From the NCBI GenBank assembly GCA_034620365.1, contig JAQGEQ010000213.1, positions 186,001 to 250,000 on the forward strand: 64,000 nt of DNA, given 5' to 3'. Shown here one piece after another: positions 1 to 12,780 of the stretch (position 1 is its first letter; every line of letters begins with the position of its first letter). The position numbers were made by a program, and so were the translations under genes. Below the pieces are notes generated by a model. That model saw only the letters and a program-made list of their open reading frames with translations. It ran no database searches and was not told the origin of the DNA. Source of the DNA: Pegea sp. RAD2-039 (Eukaryota; Chordata; Thaliacea; Salpida; Salpidae).

Positions 1-3000
1 CAAAGATAGCTACAGCATTCTGCCACAAGTCCCATTCTGTTAGGGGTGAGACACCGTCACCAATACCAAGCTGGCTATGAAGAAAGCATTCACCAGTAAC
101 TGAAATACTAAAATGGATTTTAAATTTGTAAATGAATGATGAAACGTTTAAAACTCACCACGAATTGTTGGTTACAGGATCAGTGAAAAAAGTTGAGCAA
201 TTATTTCGCACTGGCGTTAAACTTGAAAGAGTTTGATTGGAATAACAGTCAGTAAAAAGCTGGTTTCTAAATTCATTGATGGTGAAACCCTGTAAAATTA
301 TCTGGCTTTTATTTCAACTCTTATAACATTATTCCAGCAGATTAGTAATTAGTGGTACCGATAAACCATAATTAGCCAGGCTCAAATATTGGACCCATTG
401 TAACCAGGGCAAGACACTTTTGATGTTGAGTAAAAGACCAGAAAACAACTAGAAACAACAACAGAGGAATCAGTCAGATGATAAAGACAATTTGTTAGCT
501 TGTTTGTGAGAACTTACTATAGAGAAGACAAAAATCAGACTGATAAAACTGTTTGCAACCGTGAAAGTTGAGACAGACACTGAGAAAAAAAGGGCAATGG
601 CAACCGCTGCATAGCAGATTAGCAAACCGAAAAGTAGGAAGGTGAAAAAAGCTGCAGCATCAGATTTTAAACCTGAAAAAAACAACTAAGGTAGAAAAGT
701 CAGCAGCTTCAAGCTAACAACTCACCGACCATCCAATAAGTAATACTACAAAAGGCGATTGGTCCAATAGTGCGAATTGGTATAAGATCAGCAAATAGTT
801 TAGCAAGAAAATATGCAAAAACTCGATAATAACCCGAAGCATATTCATGCCTGTAAAAGATGTTGGTTGATAACAAGTAGGAGGAGGGAAACGGCACCTA
901 CACGAATATATGTCTTTCATTTAGGAAGATTTCCATCGCACTGATTGAACCAAACATAAAATTTGTAGTGATGAAAAATAGAACACCAAACCTAGATTTT
1001 AAACAAAAATAAACATTTAAATAATTAACTTTTGAAGAAGAGACAACACTAATTAAGAAGACAACTTCTCGGTCAGAAGATGCAAGATTTGTCTTTAAGA
1101 CAAGTTTATTGGTCGAAAAGTTCTTACAGATCAAAGTTATTTTCTAAAATGCAGGTAATAATAAAAAGTCTTCTTTAAAACCTGTTTTGTGTTCCAGCAG
1201 TAGTGGAATTGTCAGTTTGAAAATACAAAACTCCGAATACAACTCCTATTATAGTGTTGATGATAAGCTGCAAAGAAAATCATTCATCAAAACAAAGAGT
1301 GGGTGACAGTTAAAAGACAAACCGTGATAGCAAAAGCAAGAGGATTTCTGATGACATTTAGAAAAGTTCGTTTCAATAATTTGCCAAGTTGATAGTAGAA
1401 AGGAGTAGCATAAGTTTTAGTATCTTCGTATACATCAGTTTTATAAACTATAATTACAACATTTAAAGGAAATATTAAGAAATTGATAGCTACAAAGACC
1501 TTGTGTGTTGTTGATTTCATGCAGTTCATCAACAGTACTTTTAAATATTTGAGAACTTTCGAATTTTTTCGCCAACGTTTCAGCAAATGTTTGATTAGTT
1601 GTATTATCTGCTACATTGTCTTGTATGCTGCTTGATTTAATAGCAACATGACAATTGTTTGCAAGTGCAGTTGAATCACCATTAATGATATCCAAGAAGA
1701 AATCGGCTGGATTGTTGTGTTCTTTACATTTATAACCTTCAAAATAATTTCAATTCAATTTTACAGAAAGAAGGACATCTTTTATTTAAACTACATTCAT
1801 GGACAACTAACCAAGGGTTTCAAAATAGGGCAAGGCATCTTGAAACGACCCGTGGTAGATTAAACGACCAAGAGACAGCAAAGTTAGACGATCAAATAGA
1901 CGAAAAATACTGTATCTGGGTTGATGTATAGAGAAGATGATTGTACGTCCCTTATTTGCAAGTCTGTTCAACAGATTTGTTAATTTCAATCAGAAATTTG
2001 TACTAGAAACCTTTTTAAGAGTATCATAACAGCATTTGCAGTTGAAGCATCAAGTCCAGTAGTCGGTTCATCTAAGAATAAGACTGATGGAGAAGTAATT
2101 AACTCAGCAGCGATACAAGCTCTCTTCTTTTCGCCACCAGAAACTCCTCGAATAAAATCAGTTCCAACCTAAAGATCATAATCTCATATTTCGACAAACA
2201 CATTAGAAGAGTTGGTAGTACCTTGGTATCAGCACAATCTTTCAACCCAAGATCATTCAAGACCTCTTCAATTCTTTTTGCTTTAGTTTTTTGAGATATA
2301 CTCAGTGGTAATCGCATATTTGCACAAAACCAAAGATTTTCTCGCACAGTTAGCGTACCAGTGATGATATCTTTCTGCAATTTAACAATTTTCCAAAATA
2401 TTTCGAACATTTTTTGACACAGAAGAATGTCCTACAACTTAATAGCTTTGAAATTTTATGAAATATTTAAAAGCAATTGTAGCTGAAGAAGCAGAAGCCA
2501 TTTGCTGAAATTAAGTGAGCATGGCATGAAAAAGCGAAAAAGTTTCTGATTTATCATTTTTAGTAGAATTAGTTTTTAAATAGAATATTTGAAAGTTGAC
2601 ATCTATATATTTATTGCAAAAAAATTTCAAAATTGTTGAAACTAAAAACAATAGAAGGATAACTGTTACCAAATTTGGTTTCACAGAAATATAGAAAAAA
2701 AAAGAAAAACCTGAACCACATAGCCACTAATTCGTTGGAATTTCTTTGAAACTGGACGACCATTTAAAAAAATATTACCAGAAAGTCCAGAAGGATCCTT
2801 GCGACCAGCTAGTATGTCGAGAAGTCTTCGAAAAATCACAAATCAATCGAATAAAAAGATCAAAAAATCAACTTAATCATTTAATTACAAATTTATTTTA
2901 TTGAATAATTTACTGGTAATAACTTACGAAGATTTCCCACTACCAGTAGGTCCCATGATAGCATTCAACCCTGGCTTCATAATTCCACTTGTAAATAAAT

Positions 3001-4517
3001 CAATCAACAAATAAGTACAAAAACAAAAGCTGTATAGATAATTCAAATGTCTTCTCATGCAACTAAACAATTTGAATTCAAAGTATATAAGCAGTTTGAT
3101 TGGTCAATTCAAAGTTGCAAGCAATAGAAACATTAATGTGCTAATCGAAAGCCATCCCATCAAAAAAGCTTTTTGAAAATCCTCTAATCGACATAGGAAC
3201 AAATTATGTGGATAAATTAAACGTTTATTGACTAAGTTTGCTAAAAGCTTTTACTAAAACTACCTTATTGTTCATTTATTAGTAGTATTGTTGATCTTCA
3301 AGTATTCTGTATCTAATATCAAAAAATAGTAATTTAAACATAGAAGATGTCGATAAGTTTTCCATAAAAAACAAACTGACTTCTTTTAGTTTGAATATAA
3401 TATTTTCAATTCCATTTACATTTGAAGTTTGTAACAACATTACTCTAAATAAAGGTTTCTACCATAAATTAAACAAGTAATCTCACCTTATGCCTCGCAA
3501 TATTTTCTTTCCCTGTAGATCCTTTGACTTTTTCTCTATAAAATAATTCAGTTAGTTAAACAGTTAGAAGACTTGAAAAATCACACTAAGGAAAATGAGT
3601 AATTATTAGTACTGTTCAACATCCGTACAATAATAGTTTCCCCACATTTAGTAAAAAACAATTTGCAACGTATGGTTGGCAAGTAAGTTTCAAGGAACAA
3701 GTATCAGTTGGTAAGAGACTTACTTTTGATGGAGTATTCAATTGTATCAAAAGATAAGACTGCTCCATTTGAAGGTACAAAACTAAAAATATGATAACTT
3801 AAAATGAATTGAAAAGTTTAAGTATTTAAGAAACTCAACAAACAACTTAAAAGTTTAATGTTATAGGTGTGAATTTTACTTTTTTTATACATTACTGACC
3901 ATTATTATTTTAAGTTAATCTCAAACTGACAATAATTCATAGAAAATTACACCAAATTTTACACATTTGATAAACTTTATAAAAAAAATAAGACATATTA
4001 TTTTACCTTGTAAACTCAGCATCATCACATATATCTTCCACATCATTATTTATCTCAGAATGTATGGGAGCTACTTTCAATAAAAATGAAGAGTTTAAAC
4101 TATTGAATGTAATTCAAAGACATATAACTACATATTTTAGACTTCTTTAAAGAATTGAGGTAAAAGTTGATAAATATAATTGTTTAAAACTACAAACAAT
4201 TAAGCATACAAGTTTAAAAATTTATAAAATATAGATATTTTTCTACTTTTATCATGAAAATAAACACTTCCATCTAAGCCCTAAACTAGCTTTTTATTCA
4301 AATATTTTTGAAGTCAAAATATAAATCATTATACAAAATTTAGTTGTAAGTTGGTTTATTAGACTCTCAACAACAAATATGATAGGCATTACATAGTAAA
4401 ACAAACCATACAAGAAAATATCTAACATTAAACAGTCTTATCAAACCTACCACTATCAACTGGGTTTTCAATAACTGCAGAAGAAGAATCCTTTTCAGTT
4501 TCTTCATAAGAACTCAT
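1..4517 (-). CDS. ABCG2-like half ABC transporter (3' end outside window)
   Basis: This is an ABCG-family half-transporter, an ATP-driven membrane exporter that works as a dimer. Eighteen exons can be chained in frame on the minus strand: 4451-4517 (ATG), 4007-4073, 3724-3782, 3487-3535, 2928-2987, 2711-2825, 2222-2374, 2011-2168, 1812-1963, 1500-1736, 1323-1447, 1182-1267, 902-991, 726-850, 518-672, 359-448, 159-289 and 1-107, giving about 675 residues. The nucleotide-binding domain comes first: Walker [10 protein letters not shown] (about residues 92-101), signature VSGGEKKR (about 199-206), Walker B SVLFLDEP, and then [11 protein letters not shown]. The membrane half follows, with ABCG2-like stretches such as [10 protein letters not shown]. 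The Cys-containing loop between the last two membrane helices is present (CISVTGEC). Only the final helix and tail should be missing. The intron at 1964-2010 is only 47 nt. ABCG2 is the best family match by eye; the substrate is unknown. Confidence 0.93.
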
Positions 4518-4804
4518 AACTAAAATAAGCTACACAGCATCAAATCTGGTCCAGAAATATAAATTAATTATCAGAATAAAATGAAACTTATGTATTATCT
4601 AAGTTATTATATTTTATAACAGAGTAGAACCCAAAAATTAATATTTATTTTTAAAGAGAATGTTCAAAAATATATAACATACAGCCAATAATAGGAGAGT
4701 CGAAAAAATAAAGTTTTATCAACATATCAAATAATATCTAATGTAGCATAGTTCACTATAAGCCATCTAATTGAAACTATTATGCAAACAATTTCATCAG
4801 CCAC

Positions 4805-5560
4805 TTAAGATGACTTTCCTTTTTTCTGTTTTTTTTCAGCCTCCTCCAATTTTTCTTTATCAATTTCAGCAACAAACTTATTAACTTCTGTTGAATCAAG
4901 TATTTCTAATGACTTTCCACGACGCATAACAGCAATTTCCATACTCTTACTACCAGACTGTACAACTTCCAGCAGAGCTTTAACTGTCATCTTAATTGTA
5001 CGATATTCATCTGCAGCAACTTCTTCACTATAATTGCTTTCCAAAAAATCACGAACTGTTTTAGCACTACGTCCAATAGCATTAGCTTTCCAGGCATGAT
5101 AAGTACCAGATGGGTCAGTTTGATAAAGATGAGGAGTGCCATCCATATCAAAACCAACAACCAAAGCTGATAGACCAAATGGTCTACGCCCATTACTTTG
5201 AGTATATCTTTGTTTAACAGTAGCAATGTAACGTGTGATATACTCAACTGTCACTGGATCTTCAAGAGTTAATCGATGGCTTTGACATTCAACTCTAGCT
5301 CTGTTTACTATGACACGAGCGTCAGCAGTTAGACCAGCAAATGCCATGCAAACATGATCATCAATTTTGCAGATTTTGCGCACTGTGCGCTCATCTTGAA
5401 GTTTAGGAACAGACTTCTTTTCAATACCTAGTACAACAATATCTTTTCCACGAACGCCAACAGCTGTAGAACCTTTTTTTACTGCTTCTTGAGCATATTC
5501 AACTTGAAAAAGATGTCCATCAGGTGAGAAAACTGTAATAGCACGGTCATATCTAGACAT
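4805..5560 (-). CDS. PSMA7: 20S proteasome subunit alpha type-7, intronless
   Basis: This encodes a 251-residue alpha-ring subunit of the 20S proteasome, the core protease of ubiquitin-dependent degradation in cytosol and nucleus. The N-terminus carries the alpha-subunit signature: [20 protein letters not shown], followed by [15 protein letters not shown]. The [14 protein letters not shown] stretch and the DPSGTY motif are in their expected places. The C-terminus ends in the lysine-rich tail typical of alpha-7 (KKQKKGKSS). Length matches the family (about 248 in human). The whole coding region is one uninterrupted reading frame, unusual beside the intron-dense neighbours. The ATG at 5558-5560 aligns with the family start. 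The gene shares the strand of the ABC transporter, whose start lies about 290 bp downstream. Confidence 0.97.
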   Translation of the reverse strand: MSRYDRAITVFSPDGHLFQVEYAQEAVKKGSTAVGVRGKDIVVLGIEKKSVPKLQDERTVRKICKIDDHVCMAFAGLTADARVIVNRARVECQSHRLTLEDPVTVEYITRYIATVKQRYTQSNGRRPFGLSALVVGFDMDGTPHLYQTDPSGTYHAWKANAIGRSAKTVRDFLESNYSEEVAADEYRTIKMTVKALLEVVQSGSKSMEIAVMRRGKSLEILDSTEVNKFVAEIDKEKLEEAEKKQKKGKSS

Positions 5561-6940
5561 GGTTATAACCTTTCAATAATAGACTTGAATCTCAAACTAG
5601 ATGACTACAAAACAAAACTGTCAAAGTTAGATACAATAAATTCAAAATACTCCAATCATAATTACTCAGTTAAACAGAATAATGTTTTTTAGTATAGCTC
5701 AAAATATAAACATAAAATACTTTTTCTAAAGTTATATTTATGCTACAATAAAATTCTATATATAAATTCTTATATAATATTTAGTGACTTTCCTCTTATG
5801 TATGATCTAGATTAAAAAGAAACAACTTTTATAATAAAATACTATTTAATAAAATGTCACTAAGAAATCAAGATCAAGTGAGAAAAATCTTTTTGAAATT
5901 AAAAGTTTATTGATTTGAAAAACAATATTAGATACCATAAGGTGGGATAATTATAAATTCAACACTAATAACTTTCAACACACTACAATTTATAATTTGC
6001 TAAATATATATATAGAATATTACAATCAAATTTGGTTTTATTGTAAATTAATAAATATTTTCATTGATTTTTGAAAAATCTACAATATATAAATAAGTGT
6101 GACAAATCACATAAAATAACCTAACAGAGTAAATTTTAAAAATTTATAAACATATGTACTTATTTTAGTCAACCCATAGCAGTATGAGACAAATTATATA
6201 TCCCTTATAGAGAACACAAAGGAATATGGCTGCAGAACAATAATAGAAAGGAATTGCAGTTTGCCATAATTAATATAAGAAATATGTTTCAAGTAATTTA
6301 AGACTACATTTTTCAAACAAGTTCAGTTTTGGGGCAAAAAGTTTTTATTTTAATAATTTTGAAAATAATACAACAATAAACTGAGAAAAAGTTAATTAAA
6401 GTTGATTTATAGGAACATATCAAAAAAATTATTTATAAAAATCATATTTCACAAGGTACATCAATTTTATATTTAAACTTACACTTAACTTAAATAAATT
6501 TAGATTTTGGAATAATTCTTCATTGGATTATAAGCCTTACTTCTTATTTAAAATCAAAGCTACATAGTTAGAATTAAACGAAAGCCATTAAAGTGAGAAA
6601 TTTATAATAATTACCAAAAAACTCAATACAATATGATAATAAACAAAATTGGCATGTTGATAGGACGAATTATCTCCAAAAAAAGTAAAATTAAGAGACG
6701 GTATACAAAATAAATTGATAGTTCAGATATCATACCATTACTTAGCGAATTTGTTTTATCAAGATGACAAAATAATTTGAAATCAAAATGGTTAAATCAT
6801 GAAAATTAATGATAAGTTACTTTATGAATCACAATATAGAACAAATAATACAAAAAAAATAACCAGGCTATTTTAAAATATTTTTTTAAGGAATTACTGA
6901 GTTTAAGGTTTTATTTTGAAATACACATCGTAGGATTTTT
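5561..6940. other. AT-rich intergenic stretch upstream of PSMA7
   Basis: There is no open frame or conserved motif I can support. It probably holds the promoter and any 5' untranslated exon of the proteasome gene, which is transcribed leftwards. I could not identify a core promoter element with confidence. Confidence 0.5.
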
Positions 6941-6944
6941 TTTA

Positions 6945-8200
6945 TATTTTTTTACAATAAACGCAAAGGAAGGTGCCTGGAAAGAGCATCTTTTGCTAAA
7001 ATACATTCTCACAAGTAATATAATATATAATAATATTTATTATATAAAATTAAGACACAAATATAAAATGAAAAAGACATGGTTTTTTTAGTAGTCCCCA
7101 TACAATATAACAGTAAAAAATTACATTAAATGCTTGTAATATAAAAATAGAAAAATAATTTCTAGTTTAAAATTGCTAATTTTAGAAATATTAAAACGGT
7201 TCTACTTTTACTTGAACAGTATGAGAGATTCTGATATGACAATGACTGATGGCAGGTAGTTCTAAATATTGATTCTGGGGTTTGAGAAAAAATAGAGCCT
7301 AGGCCTTTTAGCATCCATACCATATCGTCGATACTGTTACCTGCTGTTTCAGCTGTGAACTCAATCAAATACGCGTGAAACGAGTTCATTATTTTTGCTC
7401 TGCTCCTTTTCTGTAACATCCTTGCAGCCGCCATTCATGCTGTACTTCCAACCTTCAGTTCCAACCAGACATAGCCAAATTCAATCTCCATTATCGTACC
7501 ATCATTGATCTCTCTCGTGTTTCTGACTTTTATATCAGACCAAGCATCCACTCTAATATAATTCCTATACAGGCCAACGGTATCCGTTCTGATAACATTC
7601 CCTTTTAATGATATCTCTTCTGTACAAAAGAATTCTTGATCCACCATGCCATGCCATAGCCTGAGGGTTTCAGTAGCAAAGTATTCTCACTAATCTATCT
7701 CCTCCCTGCAATAAGATTTGATTAGAGCTCAGATGTTAAAACTGATTATAGAATCACGGTCCACAGCATGAGAATGAGTGGTCGAGCCTAGAGGCTTTAG
7801 AAAAGGAGACCCTCACTTGTTACGGAAGTCGTCTATGATTGAGTCAACGCCGTTATTCGAGCTGGTGACTATAGAGCCGTGCGCATGGATAAACCATGTG
7901 ATATAATCATCTCTAGTCCTCCATGTTGCTGATCCCTGTGGTCCTTAGCTGACTTTCAAAGAGCGTCATATACGAATGCAATTGCCCGAAAGTAGAAATT
8001 TTGCACTTTCACTTGTTCAAATAACTTGACGGGAGACATCTGACTCCACTGGTTGTATAGGCTTTCACCATCCCACAACAATATTCTTTAAAGTCTTCAA
8101 GCTGGGAGGTTCGCAAGAAAACTTAGTGGTAGAGACTTCTTATGAGTTAATTTAAAAATTTAAAAAGAATTTCCGAGAAAAGCCCCCTTTACACATAGTC
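6945..8200 (-). mobile_element. Decayed repeat element of unidentified family
   Basis: The left boundary (about 6950-7025) is a copy of the repeat that also occurs near 21.2, 35.5 and 59.3 kb, with GGTGCCTG followed by a CATTCTCACAA block. The next 200 bp or so (7080-7280) align by eye with 59510-59750. From 7160 to 7650 the minus strand shows coding-like remnants of richer base composition than the surroundings, and raised GC continues to about 8.2 kb. I do not recognise the protein family. The right boundary is uncertain. It is a broken, evidently old insertion. Confidence 0.55.
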
Positions 8201-8299
8201 AGCTGGGTCTACCGGTTTGATAACTGCTTTTCTACTGCTTGAATTGTTCGCCTTTTTCTAAGACGTCTTTTCTCGTGTAAACGTTTTAAGCCTTATCTT

Positions 8300-9206
8300 C
8301 ATTAGTTTATATATTCAGTCTACAGACCTTCTAATGAGCTCAAAATGAGTCTGCATCTGAAAACGGTTTGATTTCACACTTTATACCCTTTTATGTATAA
8401 ATATGTGTCTTATGTTAAATAAAGTACGTGATTGTACTTTTATACTACTAGTTACTAAATTAGCCCTGTATACTTTAACAATTTCTATTTTGATTGATAT
8501 TTAAAATTGGCCATTTTTTCGATTTATCGTCATATATTTTTGTTAGTTCTTAACCTATTACAGATTAAATGATTGAATTTGTGGTGCGTGGGTGTAAAAT
8601 TTCAAAAATAATTTATTTAAACATCAAAAAGTATAATTATAGATTATGGAAAATCCAGAATCACTGATGATTAATTAGTTAGGATGAACGTTTTTTTTTA
8701 TTTTTAGCTATTTCTCTTTAAGCAATTGACAGTTTAATCTAATTTTATAAATTATTTTTGATTTAAGTTCTTCAATCACATACTTCTACATTTACCAATA
8801 TCAAATTTATTGTTTAAATTTACATATACTATTAAAATATATAGTTGTTTATTTATTTTAACTTCTTAGCTTATAAAATTGATTCATTATTTAATAAACA
8901 TTTTTCTTTAGTTGCATATACTATAATTATTTTTCATATACATCTATATGAAGCGTTTGATGCTTTTCTTATTTATTATATAGTAATAATTGCATTATTA
9001 TATTTGTATAATTTAATATTTACATTTATGATTACTCATTGTTACTAATATTGATTTGACTTAATTTGTAAATACTATTGATTACATAATAACCAAATTT
9101 TTTGCTATGTTGCACAATCATAGTTCTATTATATTTTGTTCAAAAAAGTTTTATAATAGTAATCAAATATTAATTGTTTGATTTAGGGGGTATGTAAAGT
9201 TAAACT
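8300..9206. other. Intergenic stretch upstream of the GATD1-like gene
   Basis: Very AT-rich sequence with no gene I can support. The 67-codon frame at 8845-9048 is low-complexity and hydrophobic, as AT-rich noise often is. The promoter of the gene starting at 9207 should lie here. Confidence 0.4.
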
Positions 9207-10575
9207 ATGGCTGAATTACCACCTTGTCTTATCATTTGTAGCAGTTTGAAAGAAGGTAAAAACTTTACTCTAATAAAATTCTTTTAATTGTTCTATTTGT
9301 GATTGAAAGTTTTATTGGCAATTACTAATTGAAAGTATATGTAGTACTCTACTAAGCAAACTATATTTCTTGGTTAGTGTTTTGTCTTTAAATAAAAAGT
9401 TTCTTCTTAAACATACTTTAAATACAACATATTTTTGATAATGTTTAACATTCTCAAAAATTATCAGGAGTTTGTGCTCAGTCTTTTAGGCATGCATTTA
9501 CCCTGACAAGTTCTATTTTTAAAGTATCAATTGCTACACCCCAAGTAAGTTTTTATTCATAAATTCTGTTTTAATAACTTCCATTATAAATTTTCCATAA
9601 AAGTATATGTTCAGCAATATGTTAAATTCATTTTTTGAGTAGTTTATATTTTGTTGGTGTTATAAAATTATATAATCTTATAAATTTAAGAAAAAATCAA
9701 TCTATATTTTAACAGTTTTTTTTTATTTAAATAGGGTTTTCCTATTGATTTTACAAATGTTGATGACAAAGCCAAAAAATGGATTACAGAGTTTAGTAGT
9801 AAGTCATGTCCAGAAAAACTTGAAACAGTTGATCCAATGCTGTTTTCTGCACTGCTCTTTCCGAATTCTCCTGGTGCTTTGTCTGATCTCATATGCCATG
9901 ACACTGTTATGCACATATTAAGAAACTTTGTTAAAAATAAAAGTAAGATCTATTCTTAAGTGCATGTTAAAGGCTATAGTTGTAATTTTGCTAAAAACTG
10001 ATTGCTTTAGAGCCAGTGTGTGCAATTGGTTATGGCGTTGTTGCATTGGCTAATGGAAAAAATTCAGAAAACAACCAGTGGTGTTTTGAAGGATATAGTT
10101 TAACAGGTCCTTCAGTCAATGAACTAGTTAGAAGAAAAGACTTTGGTACTCTACCAATTGTGTTTGAAGATTTTGCTAAGGATAATTTAGCATCATTTTC
10201 AGGTAATTTAATATATTTGATTAACAATCTTGTAAACTTTATTAAGCAATTTAGATTTATTGCTTTCTTATAAGATGATTTAAATATAATGCTTTTGATT
10301 ATAGAATGAATTTTGATAAATGTAAAATAGTATAAAAAAGTTGATTAATGTTAGTAGAAAAATAGATACATCAACAGTTTCTTAGGTTAGTTACTAATAC
10401 TATTAAATACTACTAATAATACTCAGTTGATATAAAAGATAAACTGTTTACAGCAAGCTTACCTGACTGCGTTCATGTGATCATAGACAGACATTTGATA
10501 ACTGGCCAAAATTCCCAGTCGACGTTAACTGCGGTACAAAATTTCATACTTGCTTGTAACAATGGACGTTCTTGA
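9207..10575 (+). CDS. GATD1: GATD1-like (PDDC1) class I glutamine amidotransferase-like protein
   Basis: Five exons join in frame: 9207-9255, 9468-9544, 9735-9942, 10011-10202 and 10454-10575, giving 215 residues against about 220 in human GATD1. The protein belongs to the DJ-1/PfpI superfamily with a class I glutamine amidotransferase-like fold; its biochemical role is poorly known. Matching stretches include the start ([19 protein letters not shown]), [13 protein letters not shown], the elbow [10 protein letters not shown], and [13 protein letters not shown]. The end carries [13 protein letters not shown] and VQNF. At the nucleophile elbow the central residue is Tyr (GYG), not the catalytic Cys; human GATD1 likewise lacks it (GHG). 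All introns are GT-AG with intact phases. The start follows the human protein. Confidence 0.95.
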
Positions 10576-11045
10576 TTGTATGCATGACTCTTGAAGAAAA
10601 AGACATTATCTTCTCCGATCACTGTATAGTCCAATACTTTTAAAGACACAATTATTGTTAACATTTAATGATTATCATACTATTGTATTAATGGTCTTTA
10701 TTATTCGTCTTTTTTACTTAGCTCGTTCCTATTATTTTGTTTGCACTGATATTTTTTTAAGCTTTTACCTTTGAAATTTGTAAACTGTAATTTTCCTAAT
10801 AAATTACATTCTAACTTAGATTATTTTAAGCAATTCTCGAAAATTCTTTTACCACTCCACATTAAGATAATTTCCAGTAAATTGTATTAAAGATTTATTT
10901 TTGATGTATGATTTCATTTTTTAAACTATTCTAAATAGGTCTTAGAAAATACTAGCTTAAATTTTACTTAAATTTCTTGTTTAGTTTTTAAAATTTAATT
11001 AACAATAATATTAGTTTTATTTAACTAGAATAAACCAACTGAAGG
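10576..11045. other. 3' flank of the GATD1-like gene
   Basis: No gene is visible. An AATAAA near 10798 is a candidate polyadenylation signal for the GATD1-like gene, about 225 bp after its stop codon. Such hexamers are frequent by chance in DNA this AT-rich. Confidence 0.35.
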
Positions 11046-12780
11046 AAACTTTTCTTTATAACACAGTAATTATTAAACGGTATATATTTTATTATAAACC
11101 GACGATCTACAACATAAACATAATGATTAAACGTCGTAGTAAACACAGCTTGTAAATTTCCCGCGTTTAATGACATTTAGGAAAGAAGAGAGTAATTGAC
11201 AATCGGCGGGAAGGTACGACTCCTTGCGTTCCTTGAAGCCGGGGTTGTTCAAATCTCTAAAGGACTAACGACGTCCTCGCTGCAAGTGCCGCTTTGAATG
11301 TTCTAATTATTGACCAGGCACCTGTCCCCGATTCTAAGTAGTGACAAACACGAGCCCTTCACCCCTCGTTTTCTTGACCTCAGTGAAACGAGCTCGTAAG
11401 TTTATATTCTTGGATGCCCAAGCCTTTCTCCGTGTTTTCCGGACATGGAAAGAATTTCTATATAATTCAAAGAAAAAGCTAATTTCTGACTATATCTACT
11501 GGACAGAATTGTCAGCTTGTATTCCACGTGTTTCTGAATTGGAGCAGGGTCTTTAGTAGGTTGTCATTACGCACGTTTTTAATTTAATTTGAACGATAGT
11601 AAGAGGCCGGTGAAAATTATTGTAAAAATTAGCTTCGTAAGTACAGCGTCGAACGCTTCTAGCTTATTTATGGGGTTCTTGTTGATGGCGCGTATTCTGG
11701 TCATCACGGATCTAAGGGCCGATGTCTTAAATCCTACGTGCTTGAGCTTGTGACAACTCCAATTTGCTGTTCTTGTTGAGGTGTTATCTCTTATCGCTTA
11801 GACTTAACTCAAAAGTTACTTGTGGGTTACTACCTTAGCCTTAAGGATGTATTTCTTCTGTGATATGTAGTTGAGAACAAGCAATTTGTTGAATTTTATT
11901 GTTAAAATTTCCACATTGTCCCCTTTATCAATATCATATGGCTTTGTTACCTAGAGCTCTTGTGATAAGATGTCAAATACTCTCTAAAAGGTTTTGATTT
12001 CCAGCAGTTTCTGCGTTTCCGAAGTGGGTGAAACATTCTCGATTATTTGGACAAGTACTAGTCTCTAGTTTCTCGCTGTCATATGTTTTCCTCACTGTTT
12101 TTTGAGACAAGGCCCAGTGGCGACTGAAGTTTGAGGAGAGGCATTGCAACTTATCTCTCAGCTTTCAACCGGTTGATCTGATACCTTGTATTCCAAGTAG
12201 GTTTTGTCTCATCTCAACTTTATTCCTGACCGGATGCAAATCTTCTAAACCCTTTTTGCTGTCGTGAGCCATTTTATTGAGTCCTGCTCTTGCGACACCT
12301 AGTGACACTTTAGTGGCTACGATTAACTCGATGTCGCCAAAACCGATTTCTTCCGATTTTGACATCAATTCTGCGTCCGCTGCTAGCAACAGATCTAGTT
12401 TTTCGGCAATATGATGGAGTAGTTAAAACCCTAACCCTGTTCTTCTGTATTTTATCACTTCGTTGGAAGACTTGTTATTTTTGTAAACGTTGACTAAGCT
12501 AACTAAACAGTCATTTAAGTCAGGTACACTCATTGCTGTTTTCCGGTTTGAGGTTGCTTGTGTTCATATCCATAAATCTTGGTGATTTTAACTGCTGCCT
12601 TGATGAGTTAATCTTCAAAAGTAAACTTTAAGATGACCATAAGAAGCTTGAGTTTTGATTTTTCGAGGTTGTAGATGAAACAACTTTTCTGCACAACACA
12701 GTATTTATTAAACTATTATTTTATTATATACACAGCCGAGATTTAAGAATTAAATGTCATAGTAATTACAGTTTACACAC
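11046..12780. mobile_element. Decayed element flanked by direct repeats (LTR-like)
   Basis: Two direct repeats of roughly 100 bp, about 11047-11152 and 12678-12780, share AACTTTTCT, AACACAGTA, TTATTAAAC and ATTTTATTA in the same order with scattered differences. They enclose about 1.5 kb that is richer in GC than the neighbourhood. A minus-strand coding-like remnant lies at 12165-12389. The layout suggests a small LTR-type element, but no diagnostic enzyme domain is seen and the family is not assigned. It is broken, and the divergence between its ends suggests an old insertion. Confidence 0.4.
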
